Positions 50,770 to 61,000 of a stretch of DNA of 64,000 nt are shown one piece after another. Origin of the DNA: Prorocentrum cordatum. Lineage: Eukaryota; Sar; Dinophyceae; Prorocentrales; Prorocentraceae. Position numbers and translations under genes: made by a program. Location of the stretch: contig CAUYUJ010003002.1 in assembly GCA_963575745.1 (NCBI GenBank), forward strand, positions 1,353,336 through 1,417,335, read 5' to 3'. A model generated the notes under the pieces. It was not told where the DNA came from and ran no database searches. It saw only the letters and a list, made by a program, of their open reading frames with translations. Numbering within the stretch: the first letter of the stretch is position 1; every line of letters starts with the position of its first letter.

Positions 50770-51275
50770 CTGCGGGCCTCCGCGGGGTCGGCGGCAGCCC
50801 CTCGTCGGGGGCGCCGCCGCGGCCCGCGCCAGGCGCCGCGCCCCCGAGCGAGCCGCAGACAATGGCAAGTGGACTTTATTGCACGCGCTTCGCGTCGCCT
50901 TGCCCCGAAAAGTTTTCGGGCCCCGGGAGGCCCCCGGCAGAACTGCGCGGGCCGGTCCCGGTGGCGGCGCCAAACGGGAAGAGCAGTTTCTCAAGAGGCT
51001 GCGCAATCGGGGAACGAAATATTCCCGTGCACCCACCTTTTTATCTCCCTCCCATTCTTCTTTGCCTCTAAGCGCGCAGGCCCGGGGGGCGGCGCCGCGC
51101 CCTCGCGGCCCCTCCCGCCCGCCCTGCGTGGCGTGACGTGCTGGTCGCAATCCGCTCCCTTTCGGGGGCGCGGTGGCCGCCCCTCGCCGGGCGCGCCGCC
51201 GCAGCCCGCGACAGGCGCAGCGCCCCCTAACGAGCCGCGGCCAGTGGCAAGCGGACACTATTTCGCACGCTTCGC
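50770..51275 (+). repeat. internal direct repeat pair
   Basis: At 50,800-50,905 and 51,178-51,275: CGCCGCCGC(G/A)GCCCGCG, CCCCC(G/T)A(G/A)CGAGCCGC and TGGCAAG(T/C)GGAC followed by GCACGC(G)CTTCGC(G/A)TCGC. The left copy continues into the segment shared with 46,420-46,520. It overlaps possible intron sequence of the minus-strand gene. Confidence 0.65.
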
Positions 51276-52436
51276 ATCGCATAGCATTGCCGCCCGCGAG
51301 ATGCACCTGCGCCCTCTGCAGGTTCTCCGGGCCGTTTTTCGCGATCCGCCTCGCTAGCTCGCACCAGCTGCGCGAGGAGGAATACTCCTTCCCTGCTGCT
51401 TGCCCCGCGCCCACTGGGCACCTTGCAATCAGCTCGCAGCCCTTTGCGCGGTGCGTCGTCGGGAGGACGGGCAAGATCATCGCCTGCAGAGCACCTGGGC
51501 TCAGCTGCTGGGCCGCGTTGAAGAACTGGCAGCGGCGCTCTTGAATTGCGTCGTCGATCTACTGCTGCGGGCCCTCGGCCGCAAAGGCCTCGCACTTGCA
51601 ATCGATGAGGAGCTTCACCGCCGCCGACTTTCCGTTGGGGCGCGGGCGGAACCTCGGCCCGCGGCCGATCTCGGGCCACTTCGCGCAGTCCTCCGTCAAG
51701 TCGTGCTTCATTTCGTCCACCCGTTCTTTCGTGCGCTGGTCATCGGGGGAACTCTCCTGGGCAATCGCTGGCGCCTTCCAATCGACCTAGCACCGGGACG
51801 CCCACTGATTTGACCGCGAATGAACGACGGGGCCCCATCCACCGCAGCTCGCGGGGGAAGGCTAGTCCGCGCGAGCAGGCGCAGCTCTTGTCCCAGCCCC
51901 AACCTGCGCGGCACCTGCGCACGTTGTACGACTGCATGCTGTCGCGCACTTGTCCACGAAGTCCAGCGCTCTCAGGTAATGGGTCTGATCCGCACCCACG
52001 TTCTTGCGCATCTTGCATGCGCATGTGCTCGCCCACCATGGTGTCGTACTCCTCCGCGCACTTCAGTGCGACCAGCATATTCTCCCCTGCCCTGCTGACG
52101 CCCGTGAAGATGCCCTCGTTTTTCTTGAAGTCTTCCACCAAGGCCTTCGACACCTCCCTGGACCGCTTGAGGACCTTCTTGTTTCCCTGGTTGCGCGACC
52201 TCTTCGGCTGGTTGCCTTGCTCCTCCGCGTCGATGATCGCCTTCGCCGCTTGGGTTTGCCCCATGTACTGAACTGTCCACGCTAGGCCCCTTGCGCGCTG
52301 TTTCTGGTCACGGTTCACTTGTTCTTGTGTGATGTACTTCTCACAGCCATGGCGAAGCTTCTCCTCGTCGCTCCACTCTGACCACTCCGCGAACCGAAGG
52401 GCCAATTCGCAGTTGACGCATACCCTCGTCCACTGG
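51259..52436 (-). pseudogene. two-exon minus-strand coding region with a stop and frameshifts, unknown
   Basis: Exon 1 (52,436-51,915) follows a long pyrimidine tract ending TTTGGAAG. It encodes CVNCELALRFAEWSEWSDEE, then KAIIDAEEQGNQPKRSRNQG, a Lys-rich helix and AGENMLVALKCAEEYDTMVG. Near 52,000 and 51,950 two opposite frame changes are needed to keep coding-like sequence (ADQTHYLRALDFVDK, then VRDSMQSYNVR). CGCAG then GTGCCG is a good donor. Exon 2 (51,786-51,259) follows GTGCTAG and reads VDEMKHDLTEDCAKWPEIGR, then LLIDCKCEAFAAEG, with one TAG at 51,559, continuing RRCQFFNAAQQLSPGALQAM to CEACEIV before GTGTCC. G/C-ending codons throughout. The protein looks soluble and charged; I do not recognise it. 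Confidence 0.55.
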
Positions 52437-53720
52437 CTTCCAAAGGAAGGGAGAAGGAGGACGAAGAGGAGGAGGCAGAGGATAGACAGAAGGAAAAAAT
52501 GGGACAATGAAGGAGGAATGTCGGGAAGGTGAACAAGGGAGGGACGGTTGACTGAGGAGCCGTTAAACTTACATGAATACGCATGGAGGGCTGTGAACGG
52601 AAAGAACAAAAGAGGAAAGATAGAGAAGAAGGGAGACGGCTAAACGAGTGAGGGGACGTAGGAGGACAATGATGACGATTAGCGCCAAGAGAAGGATGAT
52701 GGAGGAAAGACGGGTGAAGCATGGGAAGCAGTGGAATGTGAAGGGCGACCCAGAGGGCACAGGTGAGGAACAAGATGCGAAGGGGATGTTCCACACATAA
52801 ATATGTGTTTCGCTGCAGTTCGATCTAGGTGTATGCACACGTAGATCTAAACATCCATATGCACATAAACGAACAACTTTACATGCATGTACATGTACAA
52901 GAAAATAAACATACAAATGGCACGTGTGGCCCCCAGACGGGTAAAACGAACACGAATTGAAGCAAGTACGCATCACAAAACATTGATCCGAGGAGGAGGA
53001 GGAAGATGGAGAAGCATGGAAAACAAGGAAAGGAGGAGCATAATGAGGATTACCAGGGGGTTGTTGGGAAAGGAACTGCGAGAGAGCGATCGCTGTCTAA
53101 CGCGGGTGGGGTTGCAACACCGTGCGATGTGTGTGGCGCAGGAGGGTGCCTCGAGCGAAACTGTCATTTTGAAGCATATGAGGACAACTTTGAATACGCA
53201 GGGTTCTAAGTTGGGGAATTTCTCGAGCGAAAGGGATGCTTTTCCAGGGGCGACGTTCAAAACGATTGAAAGCCATTGTGTGGTTGATAAGATTACCGAA
53301 CACATGTTGAACATCAATTGCGTTTTTGACCTTAACGTAGCGATCTGCGTGAGGGGTGCGATCGATCTTCAGAATGTTGAGGATGTGCCGAGCGAAACGA
53401 CCAGAGCACTCGCGAATGGGACCTCGCCTCGGAGCTCTACAACGTCGGAGAGGTGCGTATGGTGATACAGATGCGTAGCAGGCCATGCGCAGATGCTGGA
53501 AGACATCCGGAGGCTGGAACACATCCGCGGACGGGCGGGAACGTTCAGCGACCTCTCCGCCTCCACCTCCCCAGACATTCCGACGAAACGATCGCGCCCC
53601 AATGCGAGGCCCCAGGGGTTCCGACCCCTTCCCCAGGGCACCCTGCTCGTCCCGGGTCCAACTCTGCTGGCCCCCGAAACTGCTAACTGGCTCCCCCGGC
53701 CTCTCTTTTCCGGCCCCGCG
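52437..53720. other. purine-rich flank and an unassigned open frame
   Basis: 52,440-52,720 is purine-rich on plus (pyrimidine on minus) and would be the intron upstream of the 52,436 exon. A plus frame at 52,887-53,465 (192 codons with Met) includes TFKTIESHCVVDKITEHMLN and CVFDLNVAICVRGAIDLQNV, which look protein-like; the minus strand is open too. A decayed coding sequence is possible. GGAAGACATCCGGAGGCTGG and related phrases recur at 53,490-53,530. Confidence 0.3.
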
Positions 53721-53723
53721 CGC

Positions 53724-53790
53724 GGTCGTGAAGGGCCGCGTTTGCCACCCGGAGGGCGACGGCGCGGAGCCATGCCCGCCGCGGAGCGCC
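53724..53790 (+). repeat. dispersed repeat family K, copy 1
   Basis: CGGTCGTGAAGGGCCGCG, GGCGACGGCGCGGAGCC and GCCCGCCGCGGAGCGCC match 55,024-55,088 in order. Confidence 0.65.
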
Positions 53791-53867
53791 CTCTCCTCCC
53801 GAGTCGCTTCTGTTGACGATCCGGGGGGCCTGGTGGGGGCCCTCGGAGATCGAACATTGCCCCAGCC

Positions 53868-53910
53868 CGTCCGTCGTGATGTTTTCACGACGCAAGGGGG
53901 CTCTCCGACG
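53868..53910 (+). repeat. family A end fragment
   Basis: CCGTCGTGATGTTTTCACGA, then CGCAAGGGGGCTC, equals the right end of family A (compare 19,896-19,930). Confidence 0.6.
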
Positions 53911-54587
53911 TCGTGAGTTGCTCCAAGTCGGGGCTCCGACTCTGACGACGTTGCCCTTCTGCTCAAGCCCTCGGGCTCCGCCTCATCGCGGCAGGGCGAG
54001 GCGTACGCCGCAAGCTCAGACCCGTTCTCGTCATGATCTCCCACCTCGGCAGGTGCGGCTGTGTTCCTCCGTACCTCCCTCGGGCGCGCGCCAACATGCA
54101 TTAGAGCTCCGTGGACCTGCCGCGTGGGCGCCAGATCCACGGATCAGGATGGAACGCCAAGTCAGCGCGGCCTGACTTGGCGACGGAGCGCGCCAACTCT
54201 CAGCGGAAGCGGAGCCCGTCGCCGATCTGCGCGCCCTGGCTGAGCAACTGCCCGTCCTCCGCCTCTGCGCCGCGATTCTGTGGGCTGCCCGGGCGCCTCC
54301 CCCGCCTCCCGCAGGCGAGACGGGGCGGAGGCGCAGGAGGCACCTGACTGGCTGGCTCCCGTCTCGCGAGGCATCCCTGCAACGTCAGCCGTTGGGGCAC
54401 GCCCGGGCTTCCAGGAGCGTTTCCGCATGCTCGGGGGGAGGAGCCGCTTCCACGCGCCTGAAGCCATGTCTGCGCTCCTTCGACTCCCTCAGCCCTCCCG
54501 CGCGGTGCCCGCGCCGCCATTCATCTCCCCAAGCACCGAGGGCCTGCCTCGGCCTCTCACCCTTCCACCTCCCTTCGGGGCCGCACG
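53911..54587. other. stretch without recognisable gene
   Basis: GC-rich and open in most frames. GCCTGACTTGGCG near 54,170 is mirrored by CGCCAAGTCAGCGCGG near 54,147, a small inverted repeat. Nothing else. Confidence 0.35.
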
Positions 54588-54770
54588 GGCCCGGGTCAAT
54601 CCACACCCAGGCCAGTCAGGCTTTGCAAGATCCTGCGAGATCCTGTAAGATCCTGCAGGACCCTGCGCCCCAGCCCGGGTAAGTGCAGCCCTGGCTCTGC
54701 ATGATCCTGCAAGATCGGGCGCTCTGGCTGACCCCGTCTGCATTGATCTGTCCCTTGAGCCCCGACCCTC
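54588..54770 (+). repeat. dispersed repeat family L, copy 2
   Basis: GGCCCGGGTCAATCCACAC, repeated GATCCTGC(A/G)(A/G)GATCCTG, and CTGGCTGACCCCGTCTGCA match 42,078-42,290. In this copy the GATCCTG unit has expanded to five or six repeats. Confidence 0.75.
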
Positions 54771-55023
54771 CACCATCCACCTCCCTCCGGCCTCCCCTCT
54801 CTCGGGAGGACGTACAACTCGGGCACGGGGGACTCGGGTTGGCCTGACAGGGCCATCACAAAAATGAAGAGACCCAATCTGCACCTTGACGCGAACTCCC
54901 GCCGCAAACATCCCACCAAGGCTGGACCGCCAAGATCCAAGACGCGCTCGTCACAAAACATCGGCGAACTCGAGATCGGGCTCACTCGAGTCTTACGCTT
55001 CCCCGACCCTCCAGCCCGGTCCT

Positions 55024-55088
55024 CGGTCGTGAAAGGCCGCCTGCCCCCCAGCGGCGACGGCGCGGAGCCGAGCCCGCCGCGGAGCACC
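55024..55088 (+). repeat. dispersed repeat family K, copy 2
   Basis: CGGTCGTGAAAGGCCGCC, AGCGGCGACGGCGCGGAGCC and CCCGCCGCGGAGCACC. Confidence 0.65.
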
Positions 55089-55159
55089 GCCTCACGGAAG
55101 CGGCGGGGGAGGTGGCGGGGAGCAGGTCTTGCGGGGGGGAGCCCCCTCATCAGGTCACC

Positions 55160-55300
55160 TCTTTCTTCTCCTCTCCCTCTCCCTCTCCCTCTCCCTCTCC
55201 CTCTCCCTCTCCCTCTCCCTCTTCCTCCTCCTCTCCCTCCTCCTCCTCCTCCTCCTCCTCCTCCTCCTCCTCCTCCTCCTCCTCCTCCTCCCCGTCCTCC
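55160..55300 (+). repeat. (CTCTCC)n and (CTC)n pyrimidine tract
   Basis: Nine or so CTCCCT units followed by about 20 CTC units. Simple repeat. Confidence 0.95.
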
Positions 55301-56535
55301 TCTTCCATTTCCACACATACACAGTATCATCACTATTCTCTACTCTTCCCTGACCCAGTCCTGAAGGTATTCGGCCCCTTCCGCGCACGGTTTTCTAACA
55401 CACTGGAGAACGGTGCTATCGCCCCAACGCGGGCAACTGTTCTACCTTCGACGCTTTTCTCGTCGTAGCCGCCCCTCTCAGATCCTCTCCTCCGCTTTCC
55501 CGAAGTCCTCCTGCCTCTCCCGTTCCGTCCACTCCAGCCCTTGCTGCTGCTGTTCGTCCTCGTCCTCCTCCTTCCCAATGGTCGTCGTCGTCGTCCTCCT
55601 TCTCCTCCTCCTCCTCTTCCTGCCGCTCGTCCTCACAGTCATCCGCAACCTCCTTTTCTGATGTACGCGGCTCTTCTCCGATTGCGCATAACGCGATGGG
55701 GTCCTCTTCGGGGTTCTAGGGCCGCTATGACACTCGCCGGCGAGTAGAGAAACAACAGCAGCGCAATGGAAAGGGATGGGTGGGAGAGTTAAGATGTCAG
55801 ATATGATCAGATATGGCTAGAACGCACCTGCTTTGTCCTCCTCATCCTCATCCTCCTGCTCCTCCTCGCGGGAACTGGGGTGCGCCAGGAGAGCTTTTAG
55901 CTGCAGAGCTGGCGGAGGGCGATCCTCCGTCCTCCGTTGTCCTCCTCCTCCTCCTCCTCCTCCTCCTCCTCCACCTCAACCCTCCTCCTCCTCTTCCACC
56001 TCAACCCTCCTCCTCCTCCTCCTCCTCTTCCCACTCTTCTCGCGCTGCCATATATATAGATAAACGCATCTATATCTGTATATATATATACACCTATACC
56101 TATATGTACATATACTTAATCACCTTCAAATGCAAAGACTAATACTAATCATAATGCTAACGCTGATAATCATCATACTGACAATCATAGACATTATCCT
56201 AGTAATACTAAACATCGTAACCAGACTACTTATACGACTACTACTGGTATTATTCAATGATAGAAATAAAGATAATGTTCATGATAATGCATATGGAAAC
56301 CACAAAAAAAACAGCGGCAGGAAGGTGTTGGCCACTTTCGGTCTCCAAGAACCGTCGCATCGCCCTGGGCGCAATCAAAACAACGACGTCGGACCTCCTC
56401 CTCCTGGTTTCCGGTTCCTAGTGGCTTGAGATCCCATCGGGTGCAGCCTCCCCCCCCCAGGGCCTGCCGGCCCTGGCGGGTTGATCAAACTAGAGCCAGG
56501 TGACCCCTGGAGCACTTCTGCTAGGGTTACCGGCG
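55301..56535. repeat. microsatellite-rich stretch without gene
   Basis: Pyrimidine tracts at 55,545-55,625, 55,835-55,870 and 55,935-56,035; (TA)-rich runs at 56,050-56,115; and an AT-rich degenerate TAATACTAA-type array at 56,130-56,290 that is strikingly low in GC for this window. No gene is recognised. Confidence 0.65.
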
Positions 56536-56974
56536 GTATTCATTATCCTCCTCCTCCTGCTCCACCTCCTCCCCCTCCTCCTCCTCCTCCTGCTCCACCT
56601 CCTCCCCCTCCTCCTCCTCCTCCTTCTCCTCCTCCTTCTCCTCAGCCCATTTCAGCACACCCCTTTTGCTGGGCATACCTGTCACCGTATCTGCGTCTAT
56701 ACTCGCGTACATGGCATACGGGTGGTGAGCACTCGCTTTCTACTCGCACGTGCACCATGGTCGCTCACACGTTCTCCCTTTCCTCTTACAACTGTCTCAG
56801 CATGCTGCAGCATGACAGATTCCACGACATATCTCGCACGTTACGCACCAGCGTCATACTCATCCAGGGCACACGTCGTCGCGTTCATGAACAAGATCCA
56901 TGTGATACACATACTTCTGCTGAATACCATCAATTTCATTTTGGGTATCATCCTAAACAAGGCAATGCACATAC
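56536..56974 (+). repeat. pyrimidine tract and unassigned flank of the LTR element
   Basis: (CTC)n with TGCTCCACCTCCTCCCCC blocks repeated twice at 56,545-56,645. 56,650-56,974 is mixed, non-repetitive and open in one plus frame (LTTVSACCSMTDST); nothing recognised. Confidence 0.5.
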
Positions 56975-57145
56975 TGTGCGAGGGGGAGGGGGACCGAAGG
57001 ACCGAACCCACCCCCAAAGTGTCCGTAGGTAGACGTGATGAGGATGATGGAAGTTGTCCACTTCACCCTCTGAGTACGAGTACCTGCATCCGAGCCGAAA
57101 GGGGCGATGGATATGAGCAAGATAGGAGGAAAGTAGGGGGATTCA
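56975..57145 (-). repeat. 3' LTR (at least 171 bp visible as duplicate)
   Basis: Plus-strand start TGTGCGAGGGGGAGGGGGAC, matching 63,830-64,000 at 170 of 171 positions (C versus T at base 5). The LTR may continue beyond 57,145; its inner boundary cannot be fixed because the other copy leaves the window. The element-strand terminus ends in CACA. Confidence 0.9.
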
Positions 57146-57779
57146 CACACACCCCCCGTCCCGACCCCGCCCGATGCCCACGCACAAAGGCGAAAGGCAC
57201 CGAAGCGGGGATCGGGATAGGAGAGTGAATCTCTACTGAACTCCTGTCTGCAATCCACTGCTTCAGCCCAGGAAGGAAAGAAGGGACAGCCAAAACTCTG
57301 TCGTAAGGTTCGCACCCAACGGCGGCGCTAACCCGCAAACAAAGTTTTACAGCGCCTGCCGCCGAGATAGAACCCAGGACAGTGCTGCGGGCTGGAGAGA
57401 AGTGGAATGGAGAGACTGAGCTCTTATGACACCGACCCAAACGGTCGGTGCCCGAAGCAACACATGACATGAATGCAACGATGTGTGCAATGAGCCAGAT
57501 CCAATCCAAAGCAAAACGCAAAACATTGAGATATGAGGAGTAGAGTGCATGCGCAAGTTCCAAGAAAATCTTGTACGTCTTGCACCAGTAATGAAGAATC
57601 AAGTGTATTTATGCAATTATGCTTTTTCACATGTTTTTGCAATTGTGCATTTTCAACAGTACATGCTGACAATCATCTTTGTGGCTCTTTAGGCCGTTTT
57701 GTCAAGACTGCAATCGATAATAAGGTTGTCACCTGCTCTACTATCGCGAAGCTAACGTCCCAGAGATAACGCACAAAAC
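57146..57779 (-). other. rest of 3' LTR and/or 3' untranslated region
   Basis: AT-richer than most of the window and without an ORF over 80 codons that looks real. It probably contains the rest of the LTR and a polypurine tract, which I could not locate with confidence. ACCGACCCAAACGGTCGGT near 57,430 is a short perfect-looking hairpin. Confidence 0.5.
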
Positions 57780-57950
57780 TTATGCCATCGCTCCAACCAA
57801 ATTCTCGGCGTCGGCTGTAAGAAATGGTGAGTAGGCTGGTTGCGGTACCTTTTCATATACAGCTGGGCCTGTCCATGGTGACAAGTATGGTTTTGATATC
57901 GACCAAGATGTGAGAGGCACGTCAAAAGTCAGAAGAAATTCGGAAGCCAT
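57780..57950 (-). CDS. small ORF of 56 codons downstream of gag-pro
   Basis: ATG at 57,950, TAA at 57,780-57,782. The peptide has normal composition: MASEFLLTFDVPLTSWSISK, a YLSPWTGPAVYEKV middle and a TADAENLVGAMA end. It lies 90 bp after the gag-pro stop on the same strand. It could be a vestige of deleted pol, part of the LTR, or a small accessory ORF. I recognise no homolog. Confidence 0.25.
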   Translation of the reverse strand: MASEFLLTFDVPLTSWSISKPYLSPWTGPAVYEKVPQPAYSPFLTADAENLVGAMA

Positions 57951-58038
57951 CAAAATTGTATGCAGATGTCATCGTCCATCATGATGTGGTGCTGGTATGC
58001 TCTGATGTCCATGAGGTACAATTGCCGAGCCTGCGCAA

Positions 58039-61000
58039 TCAGCGGCGGCAGAACCAGCGGCACGCCATGGGGGCGCCATAGGAGGCGGAACCATGGCTCG
58101 AGGACGCGCCACATGATGTACCGTAAGGGGAGTTGTGGTGTGTAGGGGGGGCAGGGTCGGCCTCCGCTCCCCCTTTCGACGTGCCCTTCGCAGCGCCGTA
58201 CTCGCTGCGGTTGCCCGCTGCAATTTCGGCGTCCAGATGGGCAGCACCCCTTATGACATCTGTTATGTAGTCAGACCACGCACGATCGGCGCTCGGGAGA
58301 GCGACGGCGTCTCTGGTCTCCGGACCGAGAGTGGGCGAATGGAAGCCGGGGCCAGGATCCAGCGATCGATCCGCGTCCGATCGGCGATCGGGGTCCCAAT
58401 CGACCGGCTGATCGGGCTGGTCGGCGGTGGCTGAGCTCGCGGCTACCTGCTGTCGAGGGAGGACACAAAAACAACCTGAACGCGAGGGAGGCGTCTGCCT
58501 CTTCAGCACAGGGGGGTCCGAACTAAGAGCCGGGGTCTTGATTTTGACCGTCTGTCGAAAGAACAACGGCTTAGCCAGAGCCAGCGGGCTCCTGCTTCGG
58601 GATTTCTTCAGCCGAATCGGATCCGGAGAGTCCTGGGAGCGGGGAGATTTTCCGTGCCGGGTCGTTCCTGGAGAGTCCCGTGATCCGCGCCGCGGGGGCA
58701 GGGGAGGTGGGTTTCTCTTCCTGTGTCCAGATCCTCTGGGCGCTCTGGTGTCCAGATGCTCTGATGGAGCAGCAGCCGGGCGTGTCCTTGAAGACGTAAC
58801 AGAAGCATGCGGCTTTTGAGCCGGAGCTGAGTCATCCCCTTGCCGTGGCTGGTCCTTCGTGGCGCCGCAGCACGGACAGTGCCCCCCCGGATTCGGTGGA
58901 GGCGGAAACACTAACTCCATGTTATCGGCGTCAACGTGTGGTATGTAGTCGCGAACAGGGGCCTTCCGTGATGGCCCACCATCAGGTGGTGAGAGAACAC
59001 ACCCATCTTTTCTGCTCCAATGGATGGTCCAATCCTCATCCTCGACGAGACGACCCATGGAAATAACAGACGGACAACCTTTGAGAGCCAAAGAACCTGT
59101 GTGCAAGTTAATGGAAGGCACAGAAACATTGATGTGCTCATTAACAACTCGATCACCGTTTGCTGTTTCCAATACGTATTCATGTCCACGACGAATACCA
59201 CATGTTTCAGCTTGAGTCAAATCGTCCTTGTCCGTGATGTGGTGCGCAGAACCACTATCCAAGACCCAAGACCGTGCGAGAACCGCGGGGGACTTTGCTG
59301 CAGTTTCCTGCTGCATGGTCCCTGCTGCAGTTCCCTGCTGCACTAGCCCTGCTGCAGTTCCCTGCTGCACTAGCCCTGCTGCAATTCCCTGCTGCACTGC
59401 CCCGGCTGGGACAAGCGGCATGCAGGTGTCGAGGTCGTCGTCCAGGCGCTCGGTCAAACGGATGGCGTTCTCGATTGCCTCCTGGAGCGCATCCGCGGAG
59501 GTCTGCAGCCAGTGGTCCGGAAGAACATCAGGAACGTGGACCACATATCCCTGGTTAGGGGAAGTACGGTGTCGACGCATTTTGGTCTGAACAGGGAAGT
59601 AGTGAATCTCTGTGGCTGCAAAGTTCCATTGCAAGCCTTTCGGCGTCTGAGTCTTTCTGCCAGGGACTGCAGCGAGAGCGAAGGATCGTGGACGACAGAC
59701 GTCAACTTGAGGTCGAAGACAGCCGGGAGGCCGATCACAAGGGCTCGGGTCGTGATCATTGCTTTGGCTGCTGCGGCGTCGGTCGCGGGAGGGGGAGCGC
59801 CGTAGTCGACAGGAGTCGTAACAGCGCGTGCCCCCCGGACTGTTGGACACTCGCGTGCTGTGTCCAAACTGGGGGCCTGGCGAGGCACCAGGCAGGGCGC
59901 CAGGCTCGGCGCCGGATTGGGAGCCGGGCTCGGAGCCGAGAAAGGTGCTGCGCTCAGAACAGCCGGGTTGGGGACCGGACTCGGAGCGGGACTGGGAGCC
60001 GGCAAAGGCGCCGGTCAGGGCGCCGGGCTCGGAGCTGGTCTGGGGGCCGTGCTCGGAGCCGGCCTGGCAGCCGGCGCGGGTGCCGGTCAGGGCGCCGGGC
60101 TCGGAGCTGGTCTGGGAGCCGTGCTCGGAGCCGGGGGGGGCGCCGCCAGGCAGCAGTGCGCCAGGTGGGGAACCGGGCTGGGAGCCGGCCTGGGAGCCGG
60201 CAAAGGCGCCGGTCAGGGCGCCGGGCGGCGAGCCGGGCTGGGGGTTACGCTCGGGGCCGGCCTGGGAGCCGGCGCGGGTGCCGGTCAGGGCGCCGTGTTT
60301 GGAGCGTATGACGTACACTCGGTTCCAGGGAGCGGCAGGTGACCGGGCCCTCGTGCTCGTGCTGCTCCGCTGGCTGGTACGGTCTGAGTCGCGAGAAGGT
60401 CGACGTCCGCGCTGGGAGTCGTCGTGGAGCGTGCCTTCCTGACCCTCATACCCGTCTTGGTTGGGAGCGGGCCGAGATCGCCAGTTATCCCAGGTCTGAG
60501 ATTGGGAGGCGTCACGAGGAGGCTGCTGAGATCCCCCCGGACTCCTGGACGAACGGTGGTTTCGACCAGATTTCGGTCCACGCGAGGGGCGGCGGCCACG
60601 GCTGTCCTGACTCCGCGGGCGGCTGATGCTCTGTGGCGGAGTCGCAGCGTTGGCTGCCAGGTGTGCGTAGGTGCACGCGTCGCCCTTGGCGCAGTGGCCT
60701 GCCTGGAAGTAGCTGCAGGCGGGCACGTGGGGGTAGCGGCAGCGGTCGCCGTACGAACAGGCACCAGTTTTGGCGAATTTGTGGCAAAAACGCGCGGCGC
60801 CGCCGTGAGGCTGCTGCGAGCCGGGTGGCTGGGCAGAACGCTGGGGCTGGCGAGAGTTCTCGCTGTGAGGGGCGCCAGTGTCAGGGCGGCTGCGGGAGTC
60901 CACCATGTGCAGGAGCTTGCACGCGTTTCCCTTGGGGCATTTGCCCTTGCTGAAGGGCACGCAGAAGCCAGTCTTCGGAGAGACGATGGCTGCGGTGTCC

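Noticed and set aside
50326-51357. 343-codon plus-strand ORF
   Set aside because: It runs antisense to the better-supported minus-strand exons at 51,259 and through a direct-repeat pair; the peptide is Arg/Pro/Ala-rich as in any GC-rich frame.
53097-54140. 347-codon minus-strand ORF
   Set aside because: GC-rich chance openness across family K and A fragments; the plus strand over 52,887-53,465 looks more protein-like, and neither has a recognised domain.
56130-56429. 100-codon Ile/Leu-rich frame as a membrane protein
   Set aside because: It is the translation of an AT-rich degenerate TAATACTAA-type array.
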